DNA of 64,000 nucleotides from an uncultured Sterolibacterium sp. (lineage in GTDB: Bacteria; Pseudomonadota; Gammaproteobacteria; Burkholderiales; Rhodocyclaceae): contig CAILCO010000073.1 of NCBI GenBank assembly GCA_903832735.1, forward strand, positions 1 through 64,000, written 5' to 3'. The notes under the pieces were generated by a model, which had not been told where the DNA came from, searched no databases, and was given only the letters and a program-made list of their open reading frames with translations. Positions 29,616-40,144 of the stretch are shown one piece after another. Within the stretch, counting starts at the first letter, position 1; every line of letters begins with the position of its first letter. A program made the translations under genes and the position numbers.

Positions 29616-31117
29616 GTCACCACCGCCTGAGCCTGGCTGGCCGAAGCGGCAGCCAGGGCTTTTGCCGCCTTGCGTTCGGCCTGGCGGCGGGCCGCCGCTT
29701 CGGCTTTTTCCCGGCTTTCGCGTTCCAGCCGGATCAAGCGTGCCTCTGCCAGGCGCTTGGCCGCTTCGCTGCGCAGCCGGGTCCGCTCGCGCGCCGCGAG
29801 TTCGCCTTTGGCATGGCTGAAGTACTGGACCAGCGGGATGTGCGATGGGCAGACGTAGGCGCAACAGCCGCAGGCGATGCAGTCGGTCAGACTGAAATCG
29901 ACGGCGCCGGCCAGATCGCCGCTGCGGATGTGGGCGGCCATCTCCAGCGGCAGGAGACCCATCGGGCAGGCCTTGGTGCAGCTGCCGCAGCGGACGCAGG
30001 GACCGGCCCGGGGCACAGCGGCCTCACGGGCGTCGAAGGCGATGATGCCGCTCACGCCCTTGACCAGGGGAACCCGGCCATGGGCCAGCAGGGTGCCCAT
30101 CATCGGCCCGCCCAGGATCAGGCGCGAGGGCGCCTCGTTTAGGCCGCAGAACGCCAGCAGTTCGTCGACTTGCGTGCCCAGCGGCACGAAGATGTTGCCA
30201 GGTCGCGCCACTGCCCCACCGTTGACCGTGACGATGCGCTCCACCAGCGGCCGGCCCAGGCGCACGGCCTGATGGACTGCGGCACAGGTGGAGACGTTGT
30301 GCACCAGCACGCCGACCTCGGCCGCCCGGGCATCGGCCGGGACTTCCTTGCCGGTCAGGGCCTGGATCAGCTGCTTGTCCGAGCCCATCGGATAGCGGCT
30401 CGGTACGGGCCGGATCCTGACCTCGGGATAGGCGGCAGCTGCCTTGCGCATGGCCGCGATGGCTTCGGGTTTGTTGTCCTCGATGCCGACCAGGGCAACG
30501 CGGGCGCCGATCGCGTGCATCACGATGCGCACGCCGTCGACCACCTGGTCGGCGCTGTCGCGCATGATCCGGTCGTCCGAGGAGAGATAGGGTTCGCACT
30601 CGCCGCCGTTGACGATCAAGGTCCCGACCGCAAGACGCTTGCCCAGCGAGAACTTCAGGGCCGAGGGGAAAGTGGCGCCGCCCAGGCCGACGACGCCGGC
30701 CGCGGCGGTGCGCCGGGTGATCTCTTCGGGCGACAGGGAGAAGGGGTCGGCGACCGGATCGGTGTCTATCCAGCGATCTGCGAAATCCGAATCGATGACG
30801 ATGGCGCCGAATCCCAGCCCCGAGGCGTGGGGTGCGGTGACCTCGCCGATGCTGCTGACCTTGCCGGAGACCGGCGCATGGATAGGCGCCGAGATATTGC
30901 CTTGGGCCTCGGCCAGCAGTTGTCCCTTGTGCACCTGCTGCCCGACCAGCACGATCGGCCGGGCGGCGCCGCCGACATGCTGCGACAGGGGCATATAGAC
31001 CCGCGCCGGCGGCGGCAGCAGGCGTAACGCGGCATCCGCGGCCGGACGCTTGTGGTCATCCGGATGGACGCCCCAGCGCGGTTCCTTGAAGATGCGTTCG
31101 AAGTATCCCATGGTCAT
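29612..31117 (-). CDS. rnfC: Rnf complex Fe-S/NADH-binding subunit RnfC
   Basis: 501 aa. N-terminal flavin/NADH-binding region (GGATFPSALKF, VNGGECEPYLSSDDR), a SLBB-like domain, then two 4Fe-4S motifs (CVRCGSCTKACP and CIACGCCAYVCP). The C-terminal tail is a charged Ala/Arg/Glu helix. Accepts or donates electrons between NADH and the Rnf membrane subunits. ATG 31117, four bases from rnfB. Confidence 0.95.
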   Translation of the reverse strand: MTMGYFERIFKEPRWGVHPDDHKRPAADAALRLLPPPARVYMPLSQHVGGAARPIVLVGQQVHKGQLLAEAQGNISAPIHAPVSGKVSSIGEVTAPHASGLGFGAIVIDSDFADRWIDTDPVADPFSLSPEEITRRTAAAGVVGLGGATFPSALKFSLGKRLAVGTLIVNGGECEPYLSSDDRIMRDSADQVVDGVRIVMHAIGARVALVGIEDNKPEAIAAMRKAAAAYPEVRIRPVPSRYPMGSDKQLIQALTGKEVPADARAAEVGVLVHNVSTCAAVHQAVRLGRPLVERIVTVNGGAVARPGNIFVPLGTQVDELLAFCGLNEAPSRLILGGPMMGTLLAHGRVPLVKGVSGIIAFDAREAAVPRAGPCVRCGSCTKACPMGLLPLEMAAHIRSGDLAGAVDFSLTDCIACGCCAYVCPSHIPLVQYFSHAKGELAARERTRLRSEAAKRLAEARLIRLERESREKAEAAARRQAERKAAKALAAASASQAQAVVT

Positions 31118-31121
31118 CTCC

Positions 31122-31649
31122 TCAGACGTTCGCCGGCATCGGCCAGATCCAGTGCTGCAGGGTGACCGGCAGCGGCACCAGCGACATGGCTTCGGTCGGG
31201 CAGCGCTCGATGCAGGCGCCGCAGCCGGTGCAGGCTTCCCGGATGACGTTGTGGATCTGCTTGGCGGCGCCGACGATGGCGTCGGTCGAGCAGACCTTGC
31301 TGCAGCGGCAGCAGCCGGTGCAGATTTCCTCGGCCACCACGGCCAGCCTGGGACCGTCGTCGGCCACCGCCGAGAGATCGACCTTGATGCCCAATTTGGC
31401 GGCCAGGGCTTCGGCGATCGCCTTGCCGCCCGGGGGGCAGAGGGTCACCAGGGCTTCGCCCCGGGCCAGCGCCGCCGCCGCCTGGGCGCAGCCGACATAG
31501 CCGCACTGTCCGCACTGGGAGCCGGGCAGCAGGCTCTGCAGTTCGGCCTCGATGGGATTTTCCTCGACGGCGAGATAGCGTGCCGCAGTGCCCAGCAGGC
31601 CGCCCAGGACCAGGCCCATGGTGGTGAGAGTTCCGACTGCGCTCAACAT
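31122..31649 (-). CDS. rnfB: Rnf complex ferredoxin-like subunit RnfB
   Basis: 175 aa. N-terminal membrane anchor (LTTMGLVLGGLLGTAARYL), an unusual Fe-S site (SQCGQCGYVGCAQ ... LCPPGGK) and two 4Fe-4S ferredoxin motifs (CTGCCRCSKVC, CTGCGACIERC). It links Rnf to soluble ferredoxin or flavodoxin for nitrogenase. Confidence 0.95.
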   Translation of the reverse strand: MLSAVGTLTTMGLVLGGLLGTAARYLAVEENPIEAELQSLLPGSQCGQCGYVGCAQAAAALARGEALVTLCPPGGKAIAEALAAKLGIKVDLSAVADDGPRLAVVAEEICTGCCRCSKVCSTDAIVGAAKQIHNVIREACTGCGACIERCPTEAMSLVPLPVTLQHWIWPMPANV

Positions 31650-31667
31650 GAATTTCTCCCGGCTGCC

Positions 31668-32249
31668 TTAAACGGTACTGATGCCCGAAAAGCCCATGAA
31701 GGCCATCGCCAGCAGGCCGGCGACGATGAAGGCGATCGGCGGACCGGCGAACAGGCGCGGCACCTGGGCCAGCACCAGGCGTTCCCTCAGCCCGGCGAAG
31801 ATCACCATCACCAGGCTATAGCCCGCCGCGGAGGCGAAGGCGAACAGGGTGGCGCCGATCAGGCTCATGTTGCCCTCGACGAGCAGCAGGGCGACACCGA
31901 GCACGGCGCAGTTGGTGGTGATCAGCGGCAGGTAGATGCCGAGCATCTGGAACAGCGTCGGCGAGACCTTGCGGATGATCATCTCGGTGAACTGAACCGC
32001 GCTGGCGATGACCAGGATGAAGGTCACGGTGCGCAGGAAGCCCAACCCGTAGGCATCGAGCACATAGTGCTGCACGGCCCAGTCGGCCATAGCCGAAACG
32101 GTGATCACGAAAGTCGTCGCCATGCCCATGCCGGCCGCCGTGTCGATGCGCGTGGTCACGCCCATGAACGAACACAGGCCGAGGAAGCGCGCCAGGATGA
32201 CGTTGTTCACCAGGGCCGCGCCGATCATCATCAATGCCGTCTCTTTCAT
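31668..32249 (-). CDS. rnfA: Rnf complex membrane subunit RnfA
   Basis: 193 aa, six hydrophobic segments; NNVILARFLGLCSFMGVT and LPLITTNCAVLGVALL carry the conserved membrane Cys residues proposed to bind a 2Fe-2S cluster between RnfA and RnfE. Positioned between rnfE and rnfB. Confidence 0.96.
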   Translation of the reverse strand: MKETALMMIGAALVNNVILARFLGLCSFMGVTTRIDTAAGMGMATTFVITVSAMADWAVQHYVLDAYGLGFLRTVTFILVIASAVQFTEMIIRKVSPTLFQMLGIYLPLITTNCAVLGVALLLVEGNMSLIGATLFAFASAAGYSLVMVIFAGLRERLVLAQVPRLFAGPPIAFIVAGLLAMAFMGFSGISTV

Positions 32250-32259
32250 GCTCGCTTCC

Positions 32260-32934
32260 TCAACCGACGCTATGCGCGCCGGTCATCTGGATCTCCTTGC
32301 CGGCCTTGAGGTCGAGCAGGCGCTTGGCGACCACCAGGTAGCCGGTCACGAAGAACCCGCCCGGCGGCAGCACCATCATCAGCACGCCCATGTCCGCAGG
32401 CAGGAAGCGCAGTTCCATGGAACGAAACGCGGGTCCAAGAAGCAGGGAGGCGTCGGCAAACAGGGTGCCCGAGCCGATGATCTCGCGCACGCCGCCGATC
32501 ACGGTCAGGGCGATGGTGAAGCCCAGCCCCATGAACAGGCCGTCGGCGAGGGAGGGCAGGGCCTCCGACCTGGCGGCGAAGGCTTCCAGCCGGGCCAGCG
32601 GCAGGCAGTTCGAGACGATCAGGGGAATGAACAGCCCGAGCACCTTGTACAACTCGTGCATCCAGGCATTCATGGCCAGGTCGACCAGGGTCACCATGGC
32701 GGCAACGATGAGGATATACACCGGGATGCGTACTTCCTGGGTGATGCGCTTGCGGAACACGGCGACCAGGAAACTCGACGCCGCCATCACCGCGGCCGTC
32801 GCCAGGCCCATGCCGAAGCCGTTGGTGGCGCTGGTGGTCATGGCCATCGTCGGGCACATCCCGAGCAGCATGCTGAAGACGCCGTTGTTGTCCCAGAGGC
32901 CGTCCTTAATGATCGTCTTGTAGTTGCTCGGCAT
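32260..32934 (-). CDS. rnfE: Rnf complex membrane subunit RnfE
   Basis: 224 aa, about six membrane segments, paralogue of RnfA; GMCPTMAMTTSATNGFGMGLA and PLIVSNCLPLARLEAF hold the paired Cys residues. It follows rnfG by one base and precedes rnfA by ten. Confidence 0.95.
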   Translation of the reverse strand: MPSNYKTIIKDGLWDNNGVFSMLLGMCPTMAMTTSATNGFGMGLATAAVMAASSFLVAVFRKRITQEVRIPVYILIVAAMVTLVDLAMNAWMHELYKVLGLFIPLIVSNCLPLARLEAFAARSEALPSLADGLFMGLGFTIALTVIGGVREIIGSGTLFADASLLLGPAFRSMELRFLPADMGVLMMVLPPGGFFVTGYLVVAKRLLDLKAGKEIQMTGAHSVG

Positions 32935-32935
32935 C

Positions 32936-33544
32936 TCAGTTCTCCGCGATCAGGCTGGCTTTATTCGCGGCGTAGAAATCCAGGCCGCTCTTGATCGCGC
33001 GAACGACGCCGCGCGGCGTGATCGTGGCGCCGGCGAACTGGTCGAACTGGCCGCCGTCTTTCTTCACCTTCCAGCGCTCGACCGGCGGATTCCCGAGCGA
33101 CAGGCCGGTGAACCGGAGTATCCAGTCGCTCTTCTTGCTTTCGATCTTGTCGCCCAGTCCCGGCGTCTCGTGGTGGGCCAGCACGCGCACGCCGAGCAGG
33201 CGTCCCTGGTCATCGACGCCGAGCATCAGCCTGATCTCGCCGCCATAGCCGGTGCCGAAGCTCTCGAAGGCCACGCCGGTCACCTTGCCCTGCAGGCGCG
33301 AACGATAGACGGTGATGTCCCGGTTGCCGGCATCCTTGATCACCAGCTTGTCCTCGACCGGATCGTTGTCGTGGATGCTCCCGGGAATCACCTGGCTCAG
33401 GGAGTTCTGTCTGTCCTCCAGGGCCCGGGCGGCGATGTCCTTGCTGGTCAAGCGATCGGTGAAGGCGAGGACCAAGCCGAAGCCCAGGCAGAAGCAACCC
33501 AGGACCAGTCCGTGGCGGACGTGGAGGAGATTGCCGATCTTCAT
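32936..33544 (-). CDS. rnfG: Rnf complex flavoprotein subunit RnfG
   Basis: 202 aa. N-terminal membrane anchor (LVLGCFCLGFGLVLAFT) and a periplasmic FMN-binding domain. The flavinylation motif reads AGATIT (171-176), with the FMN-carrying Thr at 174. It needs an ApbE-type transferase, and one is encoded at 62581-63591. First gene of the rnf operon; ATG 33544 is selected because the frame further upstream covers the sigma54 promoter. Confidence 0.93.
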   Translation of the reverse strand: MKIGNLLHVRHGLVLGCFCLGFGLVLAFTDRLTSKDIAARALEDRQNSLSQVIPGSIHDNDPVEDKLVIKDAGNRDITVYRSRLQGKVTGVAFESFGTGYGGEIRLMLGVDDQGRLLGVRVLAHHETPGLGDKIESKKSDWILRFTGLSLGNPPVERWKVKKDGGQFDQFAGATITPRGVVRAIKSGLDFYAANKASLIAEN

Positions 33545-33614
33545 CGCGAGTGATGCCGGAGGCAAGGGAGAGAGTGGTCCATGGTCTTGAGTTGAGAATG
33601 TCTGAGCGAGTCTC

Positions 33615-33630
33615 AGCAGTTTCTGTGCCA
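33615..33630 (-). promoter_or_regulatory. Sigma54 -24/-12 promoter of the rnf operon
   Basis: Minus-strand TGGCACAGAAACTGCT, GG-N10-GC spacing exact. Transcription should begin near 33604, about 60 bases before rnfG. The shared NifA site at 33741-33756 is about 110 bases upstream. Confidence 0.75.
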
Positions 33631-33740
33631 ATCACTGCAAGGATTCCCCAAAGCGGGGCGGGCGTCGGCGGAACCGCACCAGTAAGGGCATCGCCCCGGT
33701 CATGGCGTGATCCTGGCGGGCCGGCGGCGCCTGCCGGTGA

Positions 33741-33756
33741 TGTCGCAAGTCCGACA
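33741..33756. promoter_or_regulatory. NifA upstream site shared by rnfG and nifL
   Basis: TGTCGCAAGTCCGACA, exact TGT-N10-ACA. It lies between the two divergent sigma54 promoters (110 bases from rnfG's -24, 67 from nifL's). Confidence 0.75.
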
Positions 33757-33822
33757 AAGGACGAAGCTTGTCGGCCCAGTGTGTCGCCCAGCGTGTCGTC
33801 CTTTCCGTCGCCAAAGCAACGC

Positions 33823-33838
33823 GGGCACGGAATCTGCT
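33823..33838 (+). promoter_or_regulatory. Sigma54 -24/-12 promoter of nifL-nifA
   Basis: GGGCACGGAATCTGCT; GG-N10-GC spacing correct, first base and the -12 TTGC slightly off consensus. Predicted start near 33849, which excludes an in-frame ATG at 33841 and supports ATG 33877 for nifL. Confidence 0.6.
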
Positions 33839-33876
33839 GGATGAAGGTTTGGCGCTTTACCCGGGGATGCCGCGCA

Positions 33877-35432
33877 ATGACCAAGAAGCAGACCAATGAA
33901 CAGAGCAGGCTCGCGGTGGAATCGTCGGCAGTCGACGGATCGCTCTCGGACATACCTGCAGGCGTGTTTGTGCACACCGTGTATCAGGCCGACGTGGCGA
34001 TTTCGATCACCGACACGCACGGCGACATCCTCTACGTCAATCCCGCGTTCACTCGCGTTACCGGCTACCCCGCCGCCGAGGCGATCGGCCGGAATGAATC
34101 GATGCTCTCGCACAAGACCACGCCGCCGGAAGTGTACCAGTCGCTGTGGCGGCAGATTTCGCGCGGCGAGGCCTGGTGCGGTCGCCTGATCAACCGGCGC
34201 CGCGACGGCAGCGAATATCTCGCCGAGGTGAACATCTCGCCGGTGGTCAATGATCGTGGCGAGGTGCGGAATTATCTCGGCATGCATCGCGACATCACCG
34301 CGATGCACCGCCTCGAGAACCAGGTGAAGAATCAGAAGGCCTTGCTCGAATCGGTGGTCGATGCCGCACCGGTGGTGATCGCGCTGCTCGACGTCGATGA
34401 CCGGGTGGTGCTCGACAACCACGAATACAAGAAGCTGCAGGCCGATCTGGGCATGGCCGAACCGGCGACGATGCTGATGACCTCGATCCGCGCCAGCCTG
34501 GAAGCCGAGGCGGTGAATGGCCGGCGCAGTTCCGGCTACGCCTTTCTCGGGCGCGAGGTGCGCCTCGATCCGGCAGACGGCAAGCCGCCCCGCTGGTTCT
34601 CCTGTTCCGGCAGTTGCGTGCGCGAGGACGATGTTGCGGCGGATGCCTTCTTTGCCGGTGGCGGGCGCGATTACCTGCTGCTGGTGGCGATGGAGATCAC
34701 CAGTCTCCGGGCGCAGCAGGAGAAGGTGCGCGTCGCCGACCTGCAGGCGGCGATGGCCGAAGAGGATCGCGCCTCGTCGCTGCGCGAGAGCCTGTCCGCG
34801 GCGACCTATCGCCTCGAAGGACCGATCAACATGATGGCCTCGGTGGTCGGCATGCTCTCCCGGCGCAGCGGTGAATCCGACCCTATGGTCCTGGCGCTCT
34901 CCGACGCGGTCAGTGTCGGCCAGCAGGCGCTGACCGAATTGCGCGCCATGATTCCCGCCGAAACGCGCGAGCCGGTCGGCTCGATCAATCTCAACGAAAT
35001 CCTGCGCGATGCCCTCGATCTGGCCACGGGACGTCTGCTTGCCGCGGGCATTACGGTCACCTGGAAACCGCAGGCGATGTTGCCGACGCTGCACGCCTAT
35101 CCGAACAAGTTGCGCTCGCTGTTCAAGGCGCTGCTCGACAATGCCATCGAGGCCATGAGTGCCCGCGGCTGGCGCGAGCGCGAGTTGATGGTGATCAGCC
35201 GGGCGAAGCTGGGCAGCATCGAAGTGGTGATCGAGGACAGCGGCCCGGGCGTTCCCGCCGAGAGCCAACTCAAGGTGTTCGAGCCGTTCTACACCACCAA
35301 GCATCGCCATCTCGGCACCGGCCTCGCGGCGGCCCAGCAGGTGGCCGCGGATCATGGCGGAACGATAGAGATCGATCCACGCAAGGGTGCGGGCTGCCTG
35401 GTGCGCGTGGTGTTGCCGGTGAAGCGCCGCTC

Positions 35433-35436
<4 letters not shown>
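33877..35436 (+). CDS. nifL: NifL, redox/nitrogen-responsive anti-activator of NifA
   Basis: 519 aa, the same length as Azotobacter NifL. Two PAS domains (first, flavin-binding, about 25-140, with GDILYVNPAFTRVTGYPAAEAIG), then a histidine-kinase-like transmitter: the H-box position reads ATYRLEGPINMM with no phosphorylatable His at the usual spot, N box LFKALLDNAIEAM, G boxes EDSGPGVP and GTGLAAAQQV. NifL inhibits NifA by direct binding rather than phosphotransfer. ATG 33877 with a GGGGA ribosome site. It overlaps nifA by four bases. Confidence 0.95.
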
Positions 35437-37034
<1,598 letters not shown>

Positions 37035-37169
37035 TCGGCGCGGTCGGGCCGCCAGGCGCAATTCCGGCGCATTGGCAGGCCATAAACGGGGCGCTGTTGG
37101 GTTTTCGTGAGTATGCCAATGGGGTAGGTGCGGCCGGGCGTCAGTCGTCGTCCTGCGGGCGTTTAAACC

Positions 37170-37263
37170 GCTTTTCCCCCGCCCCTTTCAGCGAAAGGGG
37201 GTGACTGAGGTTCGTCCCTCCGAGACTCCATATCCTAAGCTGCGCCTCGCTTGGGGCGGCCCG
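37170..37263. repeat. TTGGGGCGGCCC-type intergenic repeat, copy near nifA
   Basis: A stem (GCCCCTTTC..GAAAGGGGG), then GTGACTGAGGTTCG, ending in TTGGGGCGGCCC at 37251-37262. It shares the stem-GTGAC-GTTCG arrangement with 52048-52138 and the TTGGGGCGGCCC end also with 55757-55817. Confidence 0.7.
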
Positions 37264-37330
37264 GCGCTCGGCGCTAAGCCGTCAATGAGGCTGGTTGGCT
37301 AGGCCGCAGTCGTCGTTGAGACGGGGGTTG

Positions 37331-37504
37331 GCGGGCGGGAGGGGGACTCCGTCAGTCTTCCCGGTGCTGGGAAACGCACATATCAGTCTGCCGGAATCCC
37401 TCTCCCGCCCGAATGAGCATTGCTGCGCGGCTATCCGGGCTTTGCGGCATCCACGCGTGAGATAGCCCGAGTACGAATCATCGCCAAACGCTTGGGCTGA
37501 AATG
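37331..37504 (+). repeat. Palindromic element, copy A (inverted relative to copy B)
   Basis: Shares a core of 40 identical bases (37361-37400 region, CCGGTGCTGGGAAACGCACA onward) and extended similarity over about 165 bases with the reverse complement of 40713-40873. Each copy is itself an imperfect palindrome with GGGCGGGAG.../...CTCCCGCCC arms, like a MITE or REP-type element. Together the two copies bracket the TPR, GmrSD-like and broken type IIG genes. Confidence 0.85.
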
Positions 37505-37542
37505 TTACGGGCCGATAATGAAGGTGCGGCAAACTTGCGGGC

Positions 37543-38043
37543 TCAGGCCGCCAAGGTATGGCGAAGGGCAAGGGAACAAGTTTTTACCAGGCCGGTTTTG
37601 GAAAGAGGCATGCCGACATGAACAGTGAACTCATCACGCACACCCACACACTGATCCAGAGCCTCCTGGTAGCGGTGCAGGCGCCGCAATGATTCGGCAG
37701 CCAGGAACGCGGCCATTTCCCTGTAGTGGTCATTATTCAACGACTGGCCCAGTGCAAGAACTTGCTTCATGTCACTTAGCGACTCAGCTGCGGCATCGAC
37801 CAACAAATGCAGCCAGCCTCTCTGGAACCAGTAGGCCGGTTCGTCGTTGCCGTGCGCAAGCGCATTATTCGCTGACCGGAGGGCTGCTTCGATATCGCCG
37901 GCGATTTCCTGAGCGTGGGATAAGACGCTCCACGCTTCTGCTGAATTTGGTTCTTGTTCAATGCCGGATTGCGCAAGTGCTACGGCTTCCTCAAAAGCGC
38001 CGCGCTTGACCAAGGACATCACTTGATTCTTCATGCTGGCCAT
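37543..38043 (-). CDS. TPR-like small protein
   Basis: 166 aa. Three TPR-like helical repeats (GAFEEAVALAQSGIEQEPNSAEAWSVLSHAQEIAG; IEAALRSANNALAHGNDEPAYWFQRGWLHLL; YQEALDQC). No signal peptide or membrane segment. It is divergent from the GmrSD-like gene inside the inverted-repeat-bounded segment. A partner-binding role is inferred from the fold; function unknown. Confidence 0.72.
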   Translation of the reverse strand: MASMKNQVMSLVKRGAFEEAVALAQSGIEQEPNSAEAWSVLSHAQEIAGDIEAALRSANNALAHGNDEPAYWFQRGWLHLLVDAAAESLSDMKQVLALGQSLNNDHYREMAAFLAAESLRRLHRYQEALDQCVGVRDEFTVHVGMPLSKTGLVKTCSLALRHTLAA

Positions 38044-38170
38044 TTGCCTACCCTTTCAATGAACCACAGCGTTGCCGCCGCACTGTTCAGACACCAAACC
38101 ACGAGCGCAATCATAAACCGAAGTGGCACCACCGGTTACCATGCCGACACAAGACCAAAGGGAGCAAGAC

Positions 38171-40063
38171 ATGCAGGCCAACCCGCGATCCCTCGACGCG
38201 TTGTTTAACTCGCAACTCCGCTACGTGGTGCCGATGTTCCAGCGTCTCTACGTCTGGCGGGAAAATCCTCAGTGGTCGACGCTTTGGGAAGACGTCGCCG
38301 AAAAGGCCGCGTTGCAGTTGAAAGGCGTGCAGGCGAACCCCCACTACCTGGGAGCCCTCATCATCGAGGGCGTTCGGCCGAGTTCCCCCCGCGAGGTGAA
38401 ACGGTTTCTGGTCATCGACGGACAGCAACGCCTGACAACGCTCCAGCTTCTCCTGTGCGCCTATCGCGACATCGCCCGCAAGAACGACTGGAAGACGTTG
38501 GACCGCCCAGTCACGCGGTATCTCGAAAACGCCGACCCTGACGTGATGGAGCGCCCGGAGGAGGAGCTGTTCAAGCTGTGGCCGACGACGCTCAACCGCG
38601 AGGTGTTCCGCGACATCCTGTCGGCCGGAAGCCAGGCCGCGGTCGTCGCCAAACACCCGCTAGTCTATCTGCCGAGGAAACGCAAACCCGAGCTCAGAAG
38701 CAATCTGGTGGAGGCGTATCTGTATTTTTCCAGGGTCGTCGAGGCCTGGGTAACATCCGCCGCCGCGGAGACGTCCAAGACGCCGGAGGAGACCGCGTTT
38801 GCCCTGTTGCAGGCCCTCCAGCAGGATTTCTGCGTGGTGGAGATAGCCTTGTCGGAAGGCGACGACTCGCAGGAGATTTTCTACTCCCTCAACTCTCAGG
38901 GCCGGCCGCTCTCGCAGTCCGATCTCCTTCGCAGCCTGATTTTCATGCGGGCGGAAAAGGAGCGGCTCAACCGCGACGAGATATTCGACGAGTATTGGAG
39001 CAAGTTCGAAACGGACTTTTGGAGCATGGAGGTCAGACGCGGGGGCCGCTCCTATTCGAGACTCGATCTCGGGTTGAGGTACTTCCTGATGGCCAAGACC
39101 GGGCAGATGGTGGACGCCCGTCGCGTGAACGAGGAGTATCGCCGCTGGATATCCGTCCAACCGCCGCGTTACGCCACGGTCAAGGAGGAACTGGCGGACT
39201 TTTCGCGACACGGCGAAGCCTATCGGCGTTACGAGTCGGCAGTGCCCTCCGCCCTGCCGAGCACGGATCTCCGCCGGGTGCTGATGGACTTTGATGTTTC
39301 CACGGCGTTGCCCCTCATCCTGTTCTTGGAACTTGAGGCCGGTCTCGACGCGGGCCAGACGGCCGACTGCTTGTCCGCGGTCGAATCGTTCATCGCCAGA
39401 CGCGTGCTGACGGGAGAGGAGACCAAGGAGTACAACAAACTCTTCGTCGACGTGGTAGGAAGCCTTCGCGGGCTGCAGGGGACGGCCGTTTTTCCCGCGT
39501 TGCACAGGAAGCTTCTGACCGGAGGCGGCACCACCCGACATTGGCCGATGGACGCGGAGGTCGTCGAGAAGGCCATCAGCCGCCCCGTCTTCAAAGAACT
39601 CAAAACTCCGGCCCTGCGGTTGATTCTGGAACGTCTTGAAATCGACCTGCGCACCAAGAAGACCGAGAACACGGAGATCCCCTCGGGACTACAAATCGAG
39701 CACGTGCTGCCGCAGAAATGGGCCACGCACTGGGCGTTGAGGGGTAGGCTCATCCCGGCCAACGTGGCGGACACGCCCTATCTCGCCAAGGACGACTTGG
39801 CGGAGTTCGGGGAAGCCGTCAGGGCCCGCAACGCCATTCTGCAAACCCTCGGGAACCTGACCCTGCTCAATCGATACCTCAACCCCGCCGCCAGCAACGC
39901 CTCGTTCGAGGCCAAGCTTGTCGAGTACAGGAACTCGGTGCTTCGGTTGAACCGCCACTTCGATCCCGCGACGGCATGGGACGAGGACTCCATCGCCCGC
40001 CGGGGGAAACTCCTCGGCGAGACGGTTTGCAGGATATGGCCGCGCCCGGAGGCGGCGCCGTAA
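38171..40063 (+). CDS. GmrSD-like protein (DUF262 + DUF1524), type IV restriction family
   Basis: 630 aa. N-terminal DUF262/ParB-like domain with YVVPMFQRLYVW (19-29) and the DGQQR motif (83-87, in FLVIDGQQRLTTLQLLL); C-terminal DUF1524 HNH-type nuclease with IEHVLPQKW (from about 509) and GNLTLLNRYLN. This two-domain order matches single-chain GmrSD enzymes that cut modified phage DNA. ATG 38171 has an AAAGGGAG ribosome site; longer starts (38141, 38123) are weaker. It lies in a probable acquired island between nifA and nifB. Confidence 0.88.
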   Translation: MQANPRSLDALFNSQLRYVVPMFQRLYVWRENPQWSTLWEDVAEKAALQLKGVQANPHYLGALIIEGVRPSSPREVKRFLVIDGQQRLTTLQLLLCAYRDIARKNDWKTLDRPVTRYLENADPDVMERPEEELFKLWPTTLNREVFRDILSAGSQAAVVAKHPLVYLPRKRKPELRSNLVEAYLYFSRVVEAWVTSAAAETSKTPEETAFALLQALQQDFCVVEIALSEGDDSQEIFYSLNSQGRPLSQSDLLRSLIFMRAEKERLNRDEIFDEYWSKFETDFWSMEVRRGGRSYSRLDLGLRYFLMAKTGQMVDARRVNEEYRRWISVQPPRYATVKEELADFSRHGEAYRRYESAVPSALPSTDLRRVLMDFDVSTALPLILFLELEAGLDAGQTADCLSAVESFIARRVLTGEETKEYNKLFVDVVGSLRGLQGTAVFPALHRKLLTGGGTTRHWPMDAEVVEKAISRPVFKELKTPALRLILERLEIDLRTKKTENTEIPSGLQIEHVLPQKWATHWALRGRLIPANVADTPYLAKDDLAEFGEAVRARNAILQTLGNLTLLNRYLNPAASNASFEAKLVEYRNSVLRLNRHFDPATAWDEDSIARRGKLLGETVCRIWPRPEAAP

Positions 40064-40099
40064 GTTCCGCCGCGGCCTTCGGCTTGTCGACAAGAATGA

Positions 40100-40127
40100 A
40101 CAAGGGCCCCGAAAACGGGGCCCTTGT
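40100..40127. terminator. Strong hairpin after the GmrSD-like gene
   Basis: A perfect 12-bp stem, ACAAGGGCCCCG / CGGGGCCCTTGT, with an AAAA loop, followed by TGTCAAC. It separates the converging GmrSD-like gene and the broken type IIG gene and could terminate in both directions. Confidence 0.8.
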
Positions 40128-40144
40128 TGTCAACAACGTATTGT

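Larger units (their letters stand above)
37035..37542. other. Repeat-filled gap after nifA
   Basis: About 510 bases between nifA and the TPR gene. It holds a GC-rich hairpin repeat with the TTGGGGCGGCCC end (37170-37263) and one copy of the palindromic element at 37331-37504. No gene, sigma54 promoter or clear terminator was seen. Confidence 0.6.

Noticed and set aside
33841-33876. Earlier nifL start at ATG 33841
   Set aside because: It lies upstream of the predicted sigma54 transcription start; ATG 33877 has a better ribosome site and gives the usual NifL length.
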